A stretch of 64,000 nucleotides of DNA, taken from positions 195,001 to 259,000 of the forward strand of contig CAUJNA010003738.1 in assembly GCA_963377175.1 (NCBI GenBank), in the 5' to 3' direction. The notes below the pieces were generated by a model, which saw only the letters and a list, made by a program, of their open reading frames with translations, made no database searches and was not told the DNA's origin. Numbering within the stretch: position 1 is the stretch's first letter; every line of letters starts with the position of its first letter. This document shows positions 37,101 through 44,810 of the stretch, piece by piece. The stretch comes from Effrenium voratum. Taxonomy: Eukaryota; Sar; Dinophyceae; Suessiales; Symbiodiniaceae. Made by a program: the position numbers and the translations under genes.

Positions 37101-40100
37101 CTTCTCCAAGTCCAATTTTGCACCCATTCCCTTGAGGAACTTCTTGCTGATGAGCAATGGGACCTTTCCCGGCACCACGTAGACCTTCATGCCGATGAGC
37201 TTGCCCCGGAGATAGCACGGAATCTGCACCCGACGAATGGCCTCGTCAGTCGACCCATTCCCATACCGAAACCGCTGCGGCTTCATCTTCAACTCCGTGA
37301 TCTGCAGGCCGGCCTTGTTGAGGGCGATCTCGTGCTTTCGCAACGTCATCTCGCCCACGATGCCTCGCCCACATCCCGTGTCTAGCACTCCGAAGCCGGC
37401 AGGATGTGTGAGCAGGCATTCACTCACCTCCTCCCCACCGTCCATGCCCTCCGCATCGTCAGAGAACGTCTCCGCCAGGTTCACCGCCTGGTCCACATTG
37501 TCCAGCACATCCGTGGTGTCCTGCTCCCCCACGATCTCCACCTGCTCGGCCTTCGCATTCTCAAGGCCCTCCTGCAGCTGGTCGATCGTATCGGTCAGGT
37601 TCTCCCCGTCCTTGTCCTCGGTCACGCGCCGTCTCCTCCTTGTCCCGGAGCTCCTTGGTCTCGCCGACCGTGACCGGTCGCTTTCCAGGTCCGCTTGACC
37701 GACGTCTCTTCCACGTCCACCTCCGCCGGGGCCGCCCTTGATCCAGAAGATCGATCGCCCCGTCCAGAGTTGTCCCGCATGAAGATTAGCTTCTTGAGGT
37801 TGTCGCCATTGGTTCACGTACTCAAAGCTCCCGACCCCCTCGACGTCCATGATCGTCATTCGCTCGGGCTCCAGTTCGCTCCTGGGCACCGGGCATCCAC
37901 CTCGCGGTTGATATAGTGCGTGACGTGGGACCTCGTGGATCCGGATGACCTGGTTGCCCTCCTGCACCCACGAGTCCTGCTTCTGGAGGAGCTCCTCGTC
38001 GTAGAACTCCATCTCATCCACAGTGTCGCCCTCCACCGGTTGCTCCGGCTCCTGGGAGACGCTGCTGCCCTGCTCTTCCTCTTCAACTGACGAGTGGGAC
38101 GTGTAGGGCTCGTCCCGCTTCCACGGTGGAACTCGATGCTTTCCGCCGTCTCGCCAGATAGATCTCCTCTCCGGCACGTCCTTTCCATGAGGCCATGCCA
38201 TGAACACGTAGTTCACGTTGCTGCCAGTGGCCTTCCCGGCCCGCTCGGCGACCTGCTTCTTCGGGCAGTTCCTGCTGAAGTGGCCGATCTGCTTACAGCG
38301 AAAGCATCTCACTCTCGCCTCCAACTTCTTCACATCCGGCTTCGGCCCCGGTGGGAGGCCTCGCGAGATGCGCTCCTTGTTGATGGTGGCCCGGGTCTGC
38401 TTCCAGGAGAGCAGCACTTCAATGGCGTCCTGCTCTTCCACCGCTTCCTCGCCATCGAAGGGGTCGAACTCCTCCGCGGCGAGCACCGCCTGGCTCATCC
38501 CGTCGTCACCCTCCTCCACCGTTTCCATCTCCACCGCGTGCACCCCTCTCGGGGCTCCTGATCCAAGCCCCTCCGGATACGTCGTCCTCAGGGCCGCCGC
38601 CACATCCCGTTCTTCATAGCTTTGCCTGGCTGCTGCCAGAATGACTGCCCGCCTCTCCGCACTGACCTTGGCGAACCTCAGCAGCATGTAGCCACGCGCC
38701 ACCGACGGGAAGGAGATCCCCTCTGCCTCCGCCGCCGCAAACGCAGCTCTCACCTTGCCAGTGAAGTTCCCGGTCGTCTCTCCTCTGTCCACCTTCAAGT
38801 CGAAGATGGTGTCCATGACCTCACCGATGCGGTCGTGCGCCTCCTCTTCGGGGTACCTCTGATCCAATATCTCGTAGATCACCTCTTCTCCCCCATGTTC
38901 TTCCAGCCTTGCCATGTCCACCTGGTCAAAGGCCCGGAGCGCAGTTCCATCCAGCAAAGTGTACAGCACGGACCCAAACGCCTCGGCGGGGGTCCCCTTT
39001 GCCTTCTGCACCGTGAGGTAGGCCCGGCTCCAGCGTCGCCACCGACGGTATGCCTTGCTGCTCCCGTCGTCGCCATCTCCGCTGAATCTCTTGATGGCGG
39101 AGCTGAAGTCCTTGCCTTTGTCCATCTCGATCGCGATCTCCCTGATCGTGTCGAAGCTCTCGCTACCAATTTGATCGCCGCGCAGCTTTTATGGCTCAGT
39201 GCCCTACCGTAAGTCCTCGCCCTAGGGCCTACCTACATGTCGAGCGATCCCTTGATCCAGCCAACAAAGATGCATACATGCGTGGCACCGGATATGGCAG
39301 TTTCCACACGTGTTCAGGCGTTTTGGGCTCTTGCAAGCGCAAGAGAACAAATCTCCAGTGTCCTTCGCCAAGATGCGATCTAACGTTGCGGCAGCCGCGA
39401 AATCGCCAACTCGCGCTATTGCACCGCGGCACAGGGCTAAAACCAGCCCCACATAGGCGGTGGCAACTCATGTGCCACACACCCCGCGCGTTGGCTTTGC
39501 CAAACCGCACACTACGTAGTCTGCAAGTAAACGGGGCAAAACTTGTGGGGGTCCCGTGACGCCCAGCCAGACTGCAAAAACACTCGCCATTGCCCTTGTC
39601 CGGCCAAACTGAAATCAGCAGCGGCTGGCGAGCTTCTTTGTGAGCGACGCAAGGCAAGGTGACCAATATGGCTGCTCAGACATCCAACTCACAATCTACA
39701 TGGGTAGGGCCAGGCCGGTCAGCCAAGCCACCTACTGACTACCCACAGTTGCGTAGGCAGCTAGTAGGAAGCAAGGAAGTGTACGCAGGCCGCATCAGGA
39801 AGGACAGCCGCGGCCCTTGAGTTGGAGAGCAGGCAAGACTGTGGAACACGAACGGCATGAGCCAGTGCTTGAGATGCACAGCCGAAACCAGTGAACCAAT
39901 CTGGCCTAGTTTCAGCTGAGCCATACACCCCAGCAGTACCGATAAAAGGCTGTACTTCGTTGCCTTTTTGGAGCCGACATGCGTCCAATGGTTGCAGCGT
40001 GGGCAGCGCTCAACAACTCAACCAGCCAACCCACCAAGCCACCAAGCAGCCAAACTTGCGCCTTGCAGCTTCTCCGCCAATTCCTCCCATTTGGGCGCCA

Positions 40101-41265
40101 GCACCTGGCAGCCGCTGGCGCCTTCGCCCCAAAGATCTAACATGGAGCCCCGCAACCGTGTGAACCCCTGCTTTCAAAAGGGCACGGGAAGGATGGACCA
40201 TCATCATCGCATTCGTCGTCATCATTGTCATCACCATCACCTTCATCCTCGCCAATGTCATCATCATCATCATCTCACCACCATCATCGTCAACACTAAA
40301 TTTATTATCACCATCGCCATCGTCATCCTATTATCATTACTATCACCACCATCACCATCACCATCACCACCATCACCATCACCATGATCATCATCGCATT
40401 CGCCGTCATCTTTATCATCACCATCACCTTCATCATCGCCACTGTCGTCATCATCATCTCACCACCATCATCATCATCACTAAACTATCACCCTTGCCAT
40501 GGCCATCCTCCGCCTCGTCAGCATCGCCACCACCATCACCATCATCATCAGCACAACCACCATCACCACAATCACCATCACCATCATCGTCGTCATCATC
40601 ATCAGCAGCACATCATCATCACCCATCACCATCATCGTCATCGTCATCGTCATCCTCATCATAGCATTCGTTTTCATCATTATCATCACCATCACTTTCA
40701 TCATCGCCACTACCGACATCATCATCTCACCACCACCATCATCAACACTAAATTTATTATCACCATCGCCATCGTCATCCTATTATCATTACTATCACCA
40801 CCATCACCATCACCATCACCACCATCACCATGATCATCATCGCATCCGTCGTCATCTTTATCATCACCATCACCTTCATCATCGCCACTGTCGTCATCAT
40901 CATCTCACCACCATCATCATCATCACTAAACTATCACCCTGGCCATGGCCATCCTCCGCCTCGTCATCATCGCCACCACCATCACCATCATCATCAGCAC
41001 AACCACCATCACCACAATCATCATCACCATCATCATCGTCATCATCATCAGCAGCACATCATCATCACCCATCACCATCATCATCATCGTCATCGTCATC
41101 CTCATCATAGCATTCGCTTTCATCATTTTCATCACCATCACTTTCATCATCGCCACTGCCGACATCATCATCTCACCACCACCATCACTAAATTATACCC
41201 ATCGCCACCGTCATCCTCCTCCTCGTCATCATCACCACCACCATCATCACCATCACCGTCGCCAT

Positions 41266-41297
<32 letters not shown>

Positions 41298-42876
41298 TCA
41301 TCATCATCACCATCATCATCATCATTGTCGTCATCCTCGTATTTCTCTTTATGGAATTCAAATGTGACGTTAGGCAGCGCTGGTGATGCTGGGGAGGCAA
41401 AGTAACAACGTTTGGGAGCAAACAGCTCCTTTTCGAGGCAAGGGCAACATTGGGAACAAACGCTAGATAGTGGTTCATAAACAGATCTGCGAGATAAAGC
41501 GCTCGACACGGCCTACCATCACCAGTGTTCTAGTAGAGATATGATGGTTGGGGTCGGCGGCACTGGGCGCCAGCCCTTAGATCCGCCTATTAGAAAAAGG
41601 ACGCCAGAAGCCACGGCAACCAGTGATCAAGTTTGCGGTCGATTCCTTTGGCCGCACGTCGATTGGCGATTCGAGGCCAACCGCGCCTTGCAGTGCCCAC
41701 ACCAAGGCGCATAGAACTTCACCGCCCAGGGCCTAAAGCCGCACGAACCCAAGTCTTCCCCGCAGCGTCTGAGCTTCGTAGAAAGGGGGCCGAAGGATTG
41801 GAGAGCTTTGAAAACCTGACGGGGTAAGGCTCCGCCAGAACCCCCAATAATGAAAATGCAACTGAACCCATGCCATTGGCAAGCCGGCAAGCCATGACCG
41901 TGCCACAAGGAGCACTGCAGGCTGGCGGCTGCCTCTACCCCAAGCACTCTAATGTGGCATTTACTTTTTACACCACTAAAGGCTTAATGAACAAGCCCAT
42001 AGTATGATGCCCTAGTTTTTGCCGAAGGCGCGAGTAGCAGCAGCCAATTCGCAAAATCGGTGGCTGTTACTGAGGTTTTTGAGGGGGCGGAGGGTTGAAG
42101 CAGCCTGGCATGGGTCCGAAAACGGCTGCAAAAGTCTCTGCAGTGCTCGGGACCAACGATGCGAGCTCTGGTTTGATCTACCCTCATGTGCGCAACTGGG
42201 CTTTTGTATGGCAATGGTGCCACAACGTAGATGCCAATGGATTCACCAGTGAAAGAATTCATGACAAACTCCCATTACCGCAGCCCCAAGCCACCTGCAC
42301 CCTTGACAGAGCCCGTTGCAGCCGCATCCTGTTGATCATGTAGTTATCAAGCCTGGCGAATAACTGCTGCCGGCGGCATCTCATGAGACAATCCCTGTCA
42401 CGCATTTTGCACCGAGACCAGGGCTTGCCCGCACCTCGCGCAACCAACTCCTTGCGCGCAAGTGGCGTGCGGGACGACACGCACCTGCCGTGAGCGTCCG
42501 GTTGTGGGGGTGCTCGCTGTCATCTTTGGAAGGCTGGTAAGTGCTGACAATGCTGGTAGTGCTCATGATGATGCTGGCGGTGGCTGGCTCAACAGTGCCA
42601 GTGATGCTGGGGACAATGCGTGGTAGCAGTGTTGGGGTCGCGGGTGGCATCTTTGGTGGCGGTAGCTTGGATAGGCTGGCATCTTTGGCCATTTTGCCTG
42701 ACAAACGACAATGGCTCGCCAGCTTCACTGTCCATACATCTGGTGCTTTCAAACCTGTCGCCAGGATTTGCAGCGTGGAAAGAAAAAGGCCAAAGCGGCT
42801 CTGCCAAGGCTTGACCCGAACCCCACTCCTCAAAGTTGCTGTCCGTGAGGGTCGTCACTTGTGAGGCCGCACCCTC
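28167..42876 (-). CDS. Protein disulfide isomerase-like gene, spliced (exons A-G), with an LTR retrotransposon in intron C-D
   Basis: Seven minus-strand exons join in one unbroken frame into a thioredoxin domain. PDI-family proteins form and reshuffle disulfides in the endoplasmic reticulum through a CGHC active site. Here the order is: N-terminal strand TTLTDSNFEE (A), KFYAPWCGHCK (B), LAPKWEELAEKL (C), VGKVDCTE (D), FDVHGYPTLKLI with the cis-proline (E), KYIAFPAARQLES (F), ALVAWAQGG (G). The phases fit: A ends with two bases, B supplies one and ends whole, C ends with one, D supplies two and ends whole, E ends with two, F supplies one and ends with one, G supplies two. Donors of A-D are GC, those of E-F are GT; all acceptors are AG. 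Introns are about 0.4-1.6 kb except C-D (9342 bp), which holds the copia element. The signal-peptide exon should lie above 42876 and was not found. The 3' end is open. The single domain seen plus a possible membrane exon fit a TMX-like protein, but a multi-domain PDI is not excluded. Confidence 0.85.
29084..29127 (-). CDS. PDI-like gene, exon F (last strand)
   Basis: 44 bp between acceptor GGAGAG and donor GGAA|GTCGCC. It encodes KYIAFPAARQLESG, matching the Y-x-G-x-R...LE pattern at the end of PDI thioredoxin domains. The phase fits exon E. Boundaries are less certain than for B-E. Confidence 0.6.
29552..29622 (-). CDS. PDI-like gene, exon E (cis-proline loop)
   Basis: 71 bp after acceptor CGTAG. 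It encodes FIGNMFDVHGYPTLKLI and then SEGQ. GYPTLK is the cis-proline motif facing the CGHC site. Eight residues separate DCT from FDV, as I recall for human PDI. The donor is taken as CAGAT|GTGCTC. Confidence 0.88.
30685..30719 (-). CDS. PDI-like gene, exon D (central strand)
   Basis: 35 bp between acceptor TTGCAG and donor GAG|GCCTTT. It encodes EVNVGKVDCTE, the conserved VAKVDCT strand. It lies 9.3 kb from exon C because of the retrotransposon. Confidence 0.88.
31621..31625. repeat. Target-site duplication, left copy
   Basis: CGTGT directly abuts the left LTR and matches 39309-39313. Five bases is the usual length for copia integrases. The next base also matches (T against T), so the cut could be placed one base over. 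Confidence 0.85.
31626..31764 (-). repeat. 3' LTR of the copia element
   Basis: 139 bp, identical base for base to 39170-39308. It is very short for an LTR. It carries a spurious 39-codon frame on the plus strand. Confidence 0.93.
31818..39125 (-). CDS. Copia gag-pol polyprotein, 2435 aa, with methyltransferase-like insert and C-terminal extension
   Basis: A single intact frame from ATG at 39123-39125 to TGA at 31818-31820. Domains by residue: gag about 1-240; CCHC knuckle C274, C277, H282, C287; acidic linker 300-560; aspartic protease with DTG at 582-584; methyltransferase-like region about 740-965; integrase zinc motif H1002, H1007, C1035, C1038 and catalytic D1065, D1126, E1162 (exact D-x35-E); GKR-like tail about 1275-1345; Ser/Asp-rich linker 1350-1600; reverse transcriptase about 1620-1865 with D1711 (DVTGAF) and HVDD at 1805-1808; RNase H D1961, E2014, D2059, D2110; unassigned extension 2140-2435. 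Every key catalytic residue is present, so the protein looks functional. Copia polyproteins are usually around 1300-1500 residues; the excess comes from the methyltransferase-like insert, two linkers and the C-terminal extension. The frame starts 45 bp inside the 5' LTR, leaving almost no leader. Confidence 0.95.
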   Translation of the reverse strand: MDKGKDFSSAIKRFSGDGDDGSSKAYRRWRRWSRAYLTVQKAKGTPAEAFGSVLYTLLDGTALRAFDQVDMARLEEHGGEEVIYEILDQRYPEEEAHDRIGEVMDTIFDLKVDRGETTGNFTGKVRAAFAAAEAEGISFPSVARGYMLLRFAKVSAERRAVILAAARQSYEERDVAAALRTTYPEGLGSGAPRGVHAVEMETVEEGDDGMSQAVLAAEEFDPFDGEEAVEEQDAIEVLLSWKQTRATINKERISRGLPPGPKPDVKKLEARVRCFRCKQIGHFSRNCPKKQVAERAGKATGSNVNYVFMAWPHGKDVPERRSIWRDGGKHRVPPWKRDEPYTSHSSVEEEEQGSSVSQEPEQPVEGDTVDEMEFYDEELLQKQDSWVQEGNQVIRIHEVPRHALYQPRGGCPVPRSELEPERMTIMDVEGVGSFEYVNQWRQPQEANLHAGQLWTGRSIFWIKGGPGGGGRGRDVGQADLESDRSRSARPRSSGTRRRRRVTEDKDGENLTDTIDQLQEGLENAKAEQVEIVGEQDTTDVLDNVDQAVNLAETFSDDAEGMDGGEEVSECLLTHPAGFGVLDTGCGRGIVGEMTLRKHEIALNKAGLQITELKMKPQRFRYGNGSTDEAIRRVQIPCYLRGKLIGMKVYVVPGKVPLLISKKFLKGMGAKLDLEKNTLVLNGLEVEMHEPPDGSYQLNLMDGIPTTDVLAVASKEPGADSSDEEAGQWCVMSRNQRKKLQANLVEVMAASNEPMSVAEVFVPGRFADECARVGLESKGIYDLSNGWDWRVPLARREAQQSILETEPDLVAMSPPCGALSVLQNLTPSARRRDPARFSAEVEEAKSMIRWCCGLAEGQVNVGKHFLFESARGSGAWKLPEVQRLGNKHFVIDVPACAVGLRDKDSGKPFGKSWRFITSSESIALQLGKLVCSGDHEHQLVEGSSGGVARSIQSQVYPPTLVRRILAGAVAQDHWSDACSNVLTTEELKGEGRRKVENALKKMHVNLGHASIPDMIRILQHRGASEGVLDMVRAFDCPTCAARKEPKIVRASAVPKDVAPLRYVGLDVKHLPSWRKGEKIKALNVVCRTSGLQQMTPFRETESSDLIRRLYRQSWTRPYGRPRWVKFDASRCNLGQHFIDALERDGTTPLDIPGEAHEQIGDVEVQGKHFEDMLIKVLDQANPSNYDEWVECVDCTVEAKNMLLRKAGHSPYQMVLGRDPEIPGDDILTPDPNPIANGAILEDAEAARAHLVRQFARKAVLEAADCKAARVALNSRPRPQREFRHGDQVAVWRRGRGIPGKRGYARWRGPGIIAGEAGGNFWVAMPGSFIKRSPEQLRLRTLEEREADRFLVRDLRLAAANLYPEVGGTNPHQKNFLDITGADYPPGSAPPVIEAQQLPDCRDGAAEAAGELPPVPESEGSQLSGAEVPSDNQTIGRDSEWISSDSRSVQSWENRVSALSGQDLTNLPASIDQADILDGIPVGRRDKDTGERQLKQPRFEGQQVAGQIYPPSLPAPASSRPHLHPPVPGQGRSEGPMFVGCIDSTKQATVLSEKLPDDEDEDTSWILACGSDDGDEFTAECLLAGGRKELNPRDPRWQEAEGKKKMQAGVMKEYSNVVHEKQALRPLSLEESRRVMRESPERLVESRYVLTEKVEETGETIVKGRWTARGDKDPDLFELVREGKTQSPTISSNGRFAVLQCIASCQFQLQLGDVTGAFLEGDQIERKRGPLYLKQPRNAEFTGVHPEVLFEVVKPLYGFNDSPQLWFCKFVQTLRKQNWRQSVLDPCVFYWRDHLQPHGIGGVLGVHVDDVLTGGKGKSYEEAIRLLRGTFPFRKWKYDEGTFCGSSLKQDPKTKDITVSQAEFIAEMKKPQLRSKDPGTVQANAAEIKSLRSVLGAALWVAKETRPDLAVQVSMGQQMFPTPTLEQARTVAHTVKRAKQHADLQWVIQAVPISKLRICLHTDAAFANAKKGGTQAGYLVGITTDALEDGRTAPWTPAAWKSYRLKRVVGSTFAGETQVLADGLGHAEWLACHLVEMIDGVINLGKRHEVLHRFSIQAVVDCKSVYDHLQTFSSPNSVGDKRVAIDLVIIRESIRRIGGRVRWAPTWLQLADALTKENPEAMDLLRAAMRSGRYQLSKESSMMEAAAAERAKRQARTEGQKQAARKAYLARPPQAVLAVTAIGGPDMVKVTTHGFAEVEIRAFFEKLAEAIAGNEGEFRRMLTQSASQCRMKMALGRVQEKTYKGLSSEVTFTFTKNTAAIQIQTGAAYIDQVTKILEMVLGVYKKMLSNEEVEPLPDGMRWWSTAVRAVMAEGGAVSAYLDAQAKVKEKETLGASSARPAVPNSEEFRAAVADLTNVAGLKLHNFPGWRDKLLKYLMEEFDADAGQVVAMADLTEKFNLATDDESGEWVDECEVAAKPKSKAKAGYARDVYSPGRA
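31821..32708 (-). other. Unassigned C-terminal extension of the polyprotein
   Basis: Residues about 2140-2435, after the end of RNase H. It starts with an Ala/Arg/Lys-rich helix-like stretch, then a mixed alpha/beta region (VKVTTHGFAEVEIRAFFEKL), a second helical part (WRDKLLKYLMEEF) and a Lys-rich tail. I recognise no family. It is part of the same intact frame, so it is not read-through debris. Confidence 0.6.
36231..36908 (-). other. Cytosine-C5 methyltransferase-like region within the polyprotein
   Basis: Residues about 740-965, between protease and integrase. Seen: a motif I-like turn AEVFVPGRF (757-765) with an acidic DL about 16 residues on; DLVAMSPPCGALSVL (807-821), matching the PPC loop that carries the catalytic Cys (C815 at 36681-36683); FLFESARGSGAW (864-875), in the place of the ENV motif with E867; a later QVYPPTLVRRIL (954-965). 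Known: C5-methyltransferases have been reported inside retrotransposons of dinoflagellates and charophytes. Inferred: this is a related or decayed methyltransferase fold. The first glycine motif is atypical and no QxRxR motif is obvious, so activity is uncertain. Confidence 0.6.
39156..39168 (-). promoter_or_regulatory. Probable primer-binding site
   Basis: Next to the 5' LTR the minus strand reads TGGTAGCGAGAGC. This resembles the complement of an initiator-methionine tRNA 3' end (TGGTAGCAGAG in animals, TGGTATCAGAG in plants), with one base inserted. Confidence 0.5.
39170..39308 (-). repeat. 5' LTR of the copia element
   Basis: 139 bp, identical to 31626-31764. It is upstream of the minus-strand gag start and should contain the element's promoter, though no motif is recognised. 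Confidence 0.93.
39309..39313. repeat. Target-site duplication, right copy
   Basis: CGTGT, matching 31621-31625. Confidence 0.85.
40062..40104 (-). CDS. PDI-like gene, exon C (helix after the active site)
   Basis: 43 bp between acceptor GCCAG and donor CAAG|GCGCAA. It encodes VLAPKWEELAEKLQ, the conserved LAPxWEELA helix. It ends with one base, which joins the two opening bases of exon D to give Gly. Confidence 0.88.
40196..41345. repeat. CAT/CAC triplet array with higher-order period near 450 bp
   Basis: A kilobase of CAT, CAC and CGT/CGC triplets in intron B-C of the isomerase-like gene. Marker words recur: CACTAAATT at 40294, 40746 and 41186 (spacing 452 and 440 bp); CACCATGATCATCATCGCAT near 40380 and 40826; GCCATGGCCATCCTCCGCCT near 40496 and 40942. 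Frames of 140-203 codons rich in His, Ile or Ser are artefacts. Confidence 0.9.
41687..41732 (-). CDS. PDI-like gene, exon B (CGHC active site)
   Basis: 46 bp between acceptor CTTTAG and donor AAG|GCGCGG. It encodes PWAVKFYAPWCGHCK, the thioredoxin redox site with the PDI-type CGHC pair. The first base completes a codon begun in exon A. Confidence 0.9.
42800..42876 (-). CDS. PDI-like gene, exon A (start of thioredoxin domain)
   Basis: 77 bp after acceptor CTCAG. It encodes the first strand and helix (VTTLTDSNFEEWGSG, then QALA) and ends GCAGA|GCCGCT, a GC donor. This end gives about 21 residues from TDSNF to FYAPW, close to the spacing I recall for ERp57. A GT donor at 42827/42826 is also in phase but would leave the loop about nine residues short. 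Confidence 0.72.
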
Positions 42877-44765
42877 CTGAGAGTTCACAGTTCGCACACG
42901 AGGCGGTTACCCCCCCATAGCCAACCTGCATGGACTGGCGAGTAACGTGGGATTCCAACTCACAGCTGAGAGAAAGCAGCAAGGGGCCAGGTGGAGAAAA
43001 GGGAGGCGTCCCTCAAAATAGATTCTTTGTTCTCCAGTGGCATGTGGAGGCCAGAGCGATCATTTCGGGGCGTGGCTGCAATCTGAAGCAAGGTTGCCAT
43101 TCCACAGAACGCAAGACTCATTTGGGCCAAACCCGTCTGCCTATGGGGTTGCCATTGCGCTGGTTGCTACGTGACGCTGGCTGGGCGTTGGCATGTGCCG
43201 CAAGAGGGGACTAGGTCTTCCCAAAACTCGACTAAAGTCTCAGGAACTTGGGGACTGTGAAACAGGGTGCGTACTTTGCCCAAGCAGTTGCCACACGTCC
43301 AATACCTGAAAATGAGAGATCTCCAAATTAACATGGAACCAACTCACACACAAACACACACGTTCCGTGAGGGATTCCAATGCGTGTATTTTCACATACG
43401 GTGTCCCCAACTTCTTAAAGTGAAGCGAAAAGGAAACCACCCATCTTTGAGGGCTCCTATTTTTGAGACACCCACACAGAGCATGGGTATTTGTGGGTGT
43501 GCTTTCAATGGGCTAGCCCAGAAAAGGTACACCAGGGCTGGCTAAGCTGTTGAAACATGCTTGTACATTCATTGTTTTTCTTTTTTTCTTTTTGTGAAAG
43601 TGGGCCCAGGGTCTAGTTCTTTGAACGCCATGCCACCCTGCAAGCAGCTTGGGCCTTGTCCTCACCGCAGGCGCAGAGCACCAGGCCGGCCACAAGCAGC
43701 CCTGCCGGATCCAGGCTGCACTGGGAAGAGTGCACAGAGTGAGGGCAAAGCAAGCTGCTTAGAGTTGGCTTGTGGTTTCAAGGGGCATTCCTTCGCCGTG
43801 GCCCAAGGGCATCGGGCATGGCCAGGCCTCTGGAAAGAAACATCCGGGCTCGGCGCGCCGCGAGGGTGCCAAGATCAGTTCTTGCAGGCAGCTGTCATGC
43901 CTCCAAGCCGGCTGCGTGCGACTGACTTTGCGTTTGGGTAATATCTTCCATGGCCGGGTTGAACATGCAAAGCACACGAAGCACCACGCTCTCGAGCCAC
44001 GATTGCGCACTTGCAACCTGCGCGGGCTTCAAGCGAGGCCCTCAAGATCTCCATGAATCTTCTCGCAGGCACAACTCCTCACCACCCCTTAGGCACCACA
44101 AACCTTTACCATCCAACGGCCAACCGCAGGGTAGGCACGAGCCGGAGCCTGCCGTGTGAAAATACAATCGGCACATTTTCTTCGAAATCCTGGCTGCAAT
44201 GCATAAAGCTATGAATGCGGACCTCTCATTCGAGGGTCTAAGCCTCAAGCAGCTATCAAGGGCGAACAAACCTACTCGCATGCGTCATGCTACAGTGCGC
44301 CAAGCGGTTCTGAACCCAATGCTCCCAGCACCATAGCGGTCCATCTGGAGGCGAAGGAAAAAGCGCAGTCGTAAGCATACGCATGCTGCCTCGCCCTGGC
44401 CAGCTTAGCTGGCCAAGACAGTCCAAAGAGGGACCATAAATCTCTAGCTATTATAGCCCAAAGGGTGTTCTGCTTCAATTCAACTGCCAGAAGGGCAGAA
44501 TGGGGCGAAAGTTGCGTACTTCCAATGCTTACCCATGTTTTGAACACTCCACTCGGCAGTATCCTTCGCATGCACCCACTCGACGCTCGGCTGGAAGCAT
44601 GCTTAGGCTAAAATGCGCAGGACCACTCTCTCAACATTCATTGTGGTGGCCGGGTATCAAATTGGGGGTCTTGAAAAATCAAACAATGACGCATCCTCTA
44701 TGTCAACTATAGATCTTTTGAGGCTGGCTGGGAGGTATGCCATCCATCCGGAAGGTCAGGTACGT

Positions 44766-44810
44766 GCATCGCTTGCATCGCTTGCATCGCTTGCATCGCT
44801 TGCATCGCTT
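44766..44810. repeat. 9-bp repeat (TTGCATCGC), 5 copies
   Basis: Near-perfect head-to-tail units; only the first differs, by one base. Confidence 0.92.

Larger units (their letters stand above)
31626..39308 (-). mobile_element. Complete Ty1/copia-type LTR retrotransposon
   Basis: This 7683 bp element is bounded by identical 139 bp direct repeats and a 5 bp duplication CGTGT (31621-31625 and 39309-39313). One uninterrupted 2435-codon frame encodes gag, protease, a methyltransferase-like region, integrase, reverse transcriptase and RNase H. Integrase before RT defines the copia order. A primer-binding-like site follows the 5' LTR at 39156-39168. No strong polypurine tract precedes the 3' LTR (minus-strand TTAAAAGATATTTTGATGGA). 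Identical LTRs and an open frame point to very recent insertion. It lies in the same orientation as the isomerase-like gene, inside its intron C-D. The element ends TG...AA by the target-site criterion, unlike the usual TG...CA; a TG...CA pair exists two bases inside. Confidence 0.95.

Noticed and set aside
42827..42876. Shorter PDI exon A ending at a GT donor (GA|GTGGGG)
   Set aside because: It is in phase, but makes the loop before FYAPW about nine residues shorter than PDI relatives. The GC donor 27 bases on restores it and matches the GC donors of exons B-D.
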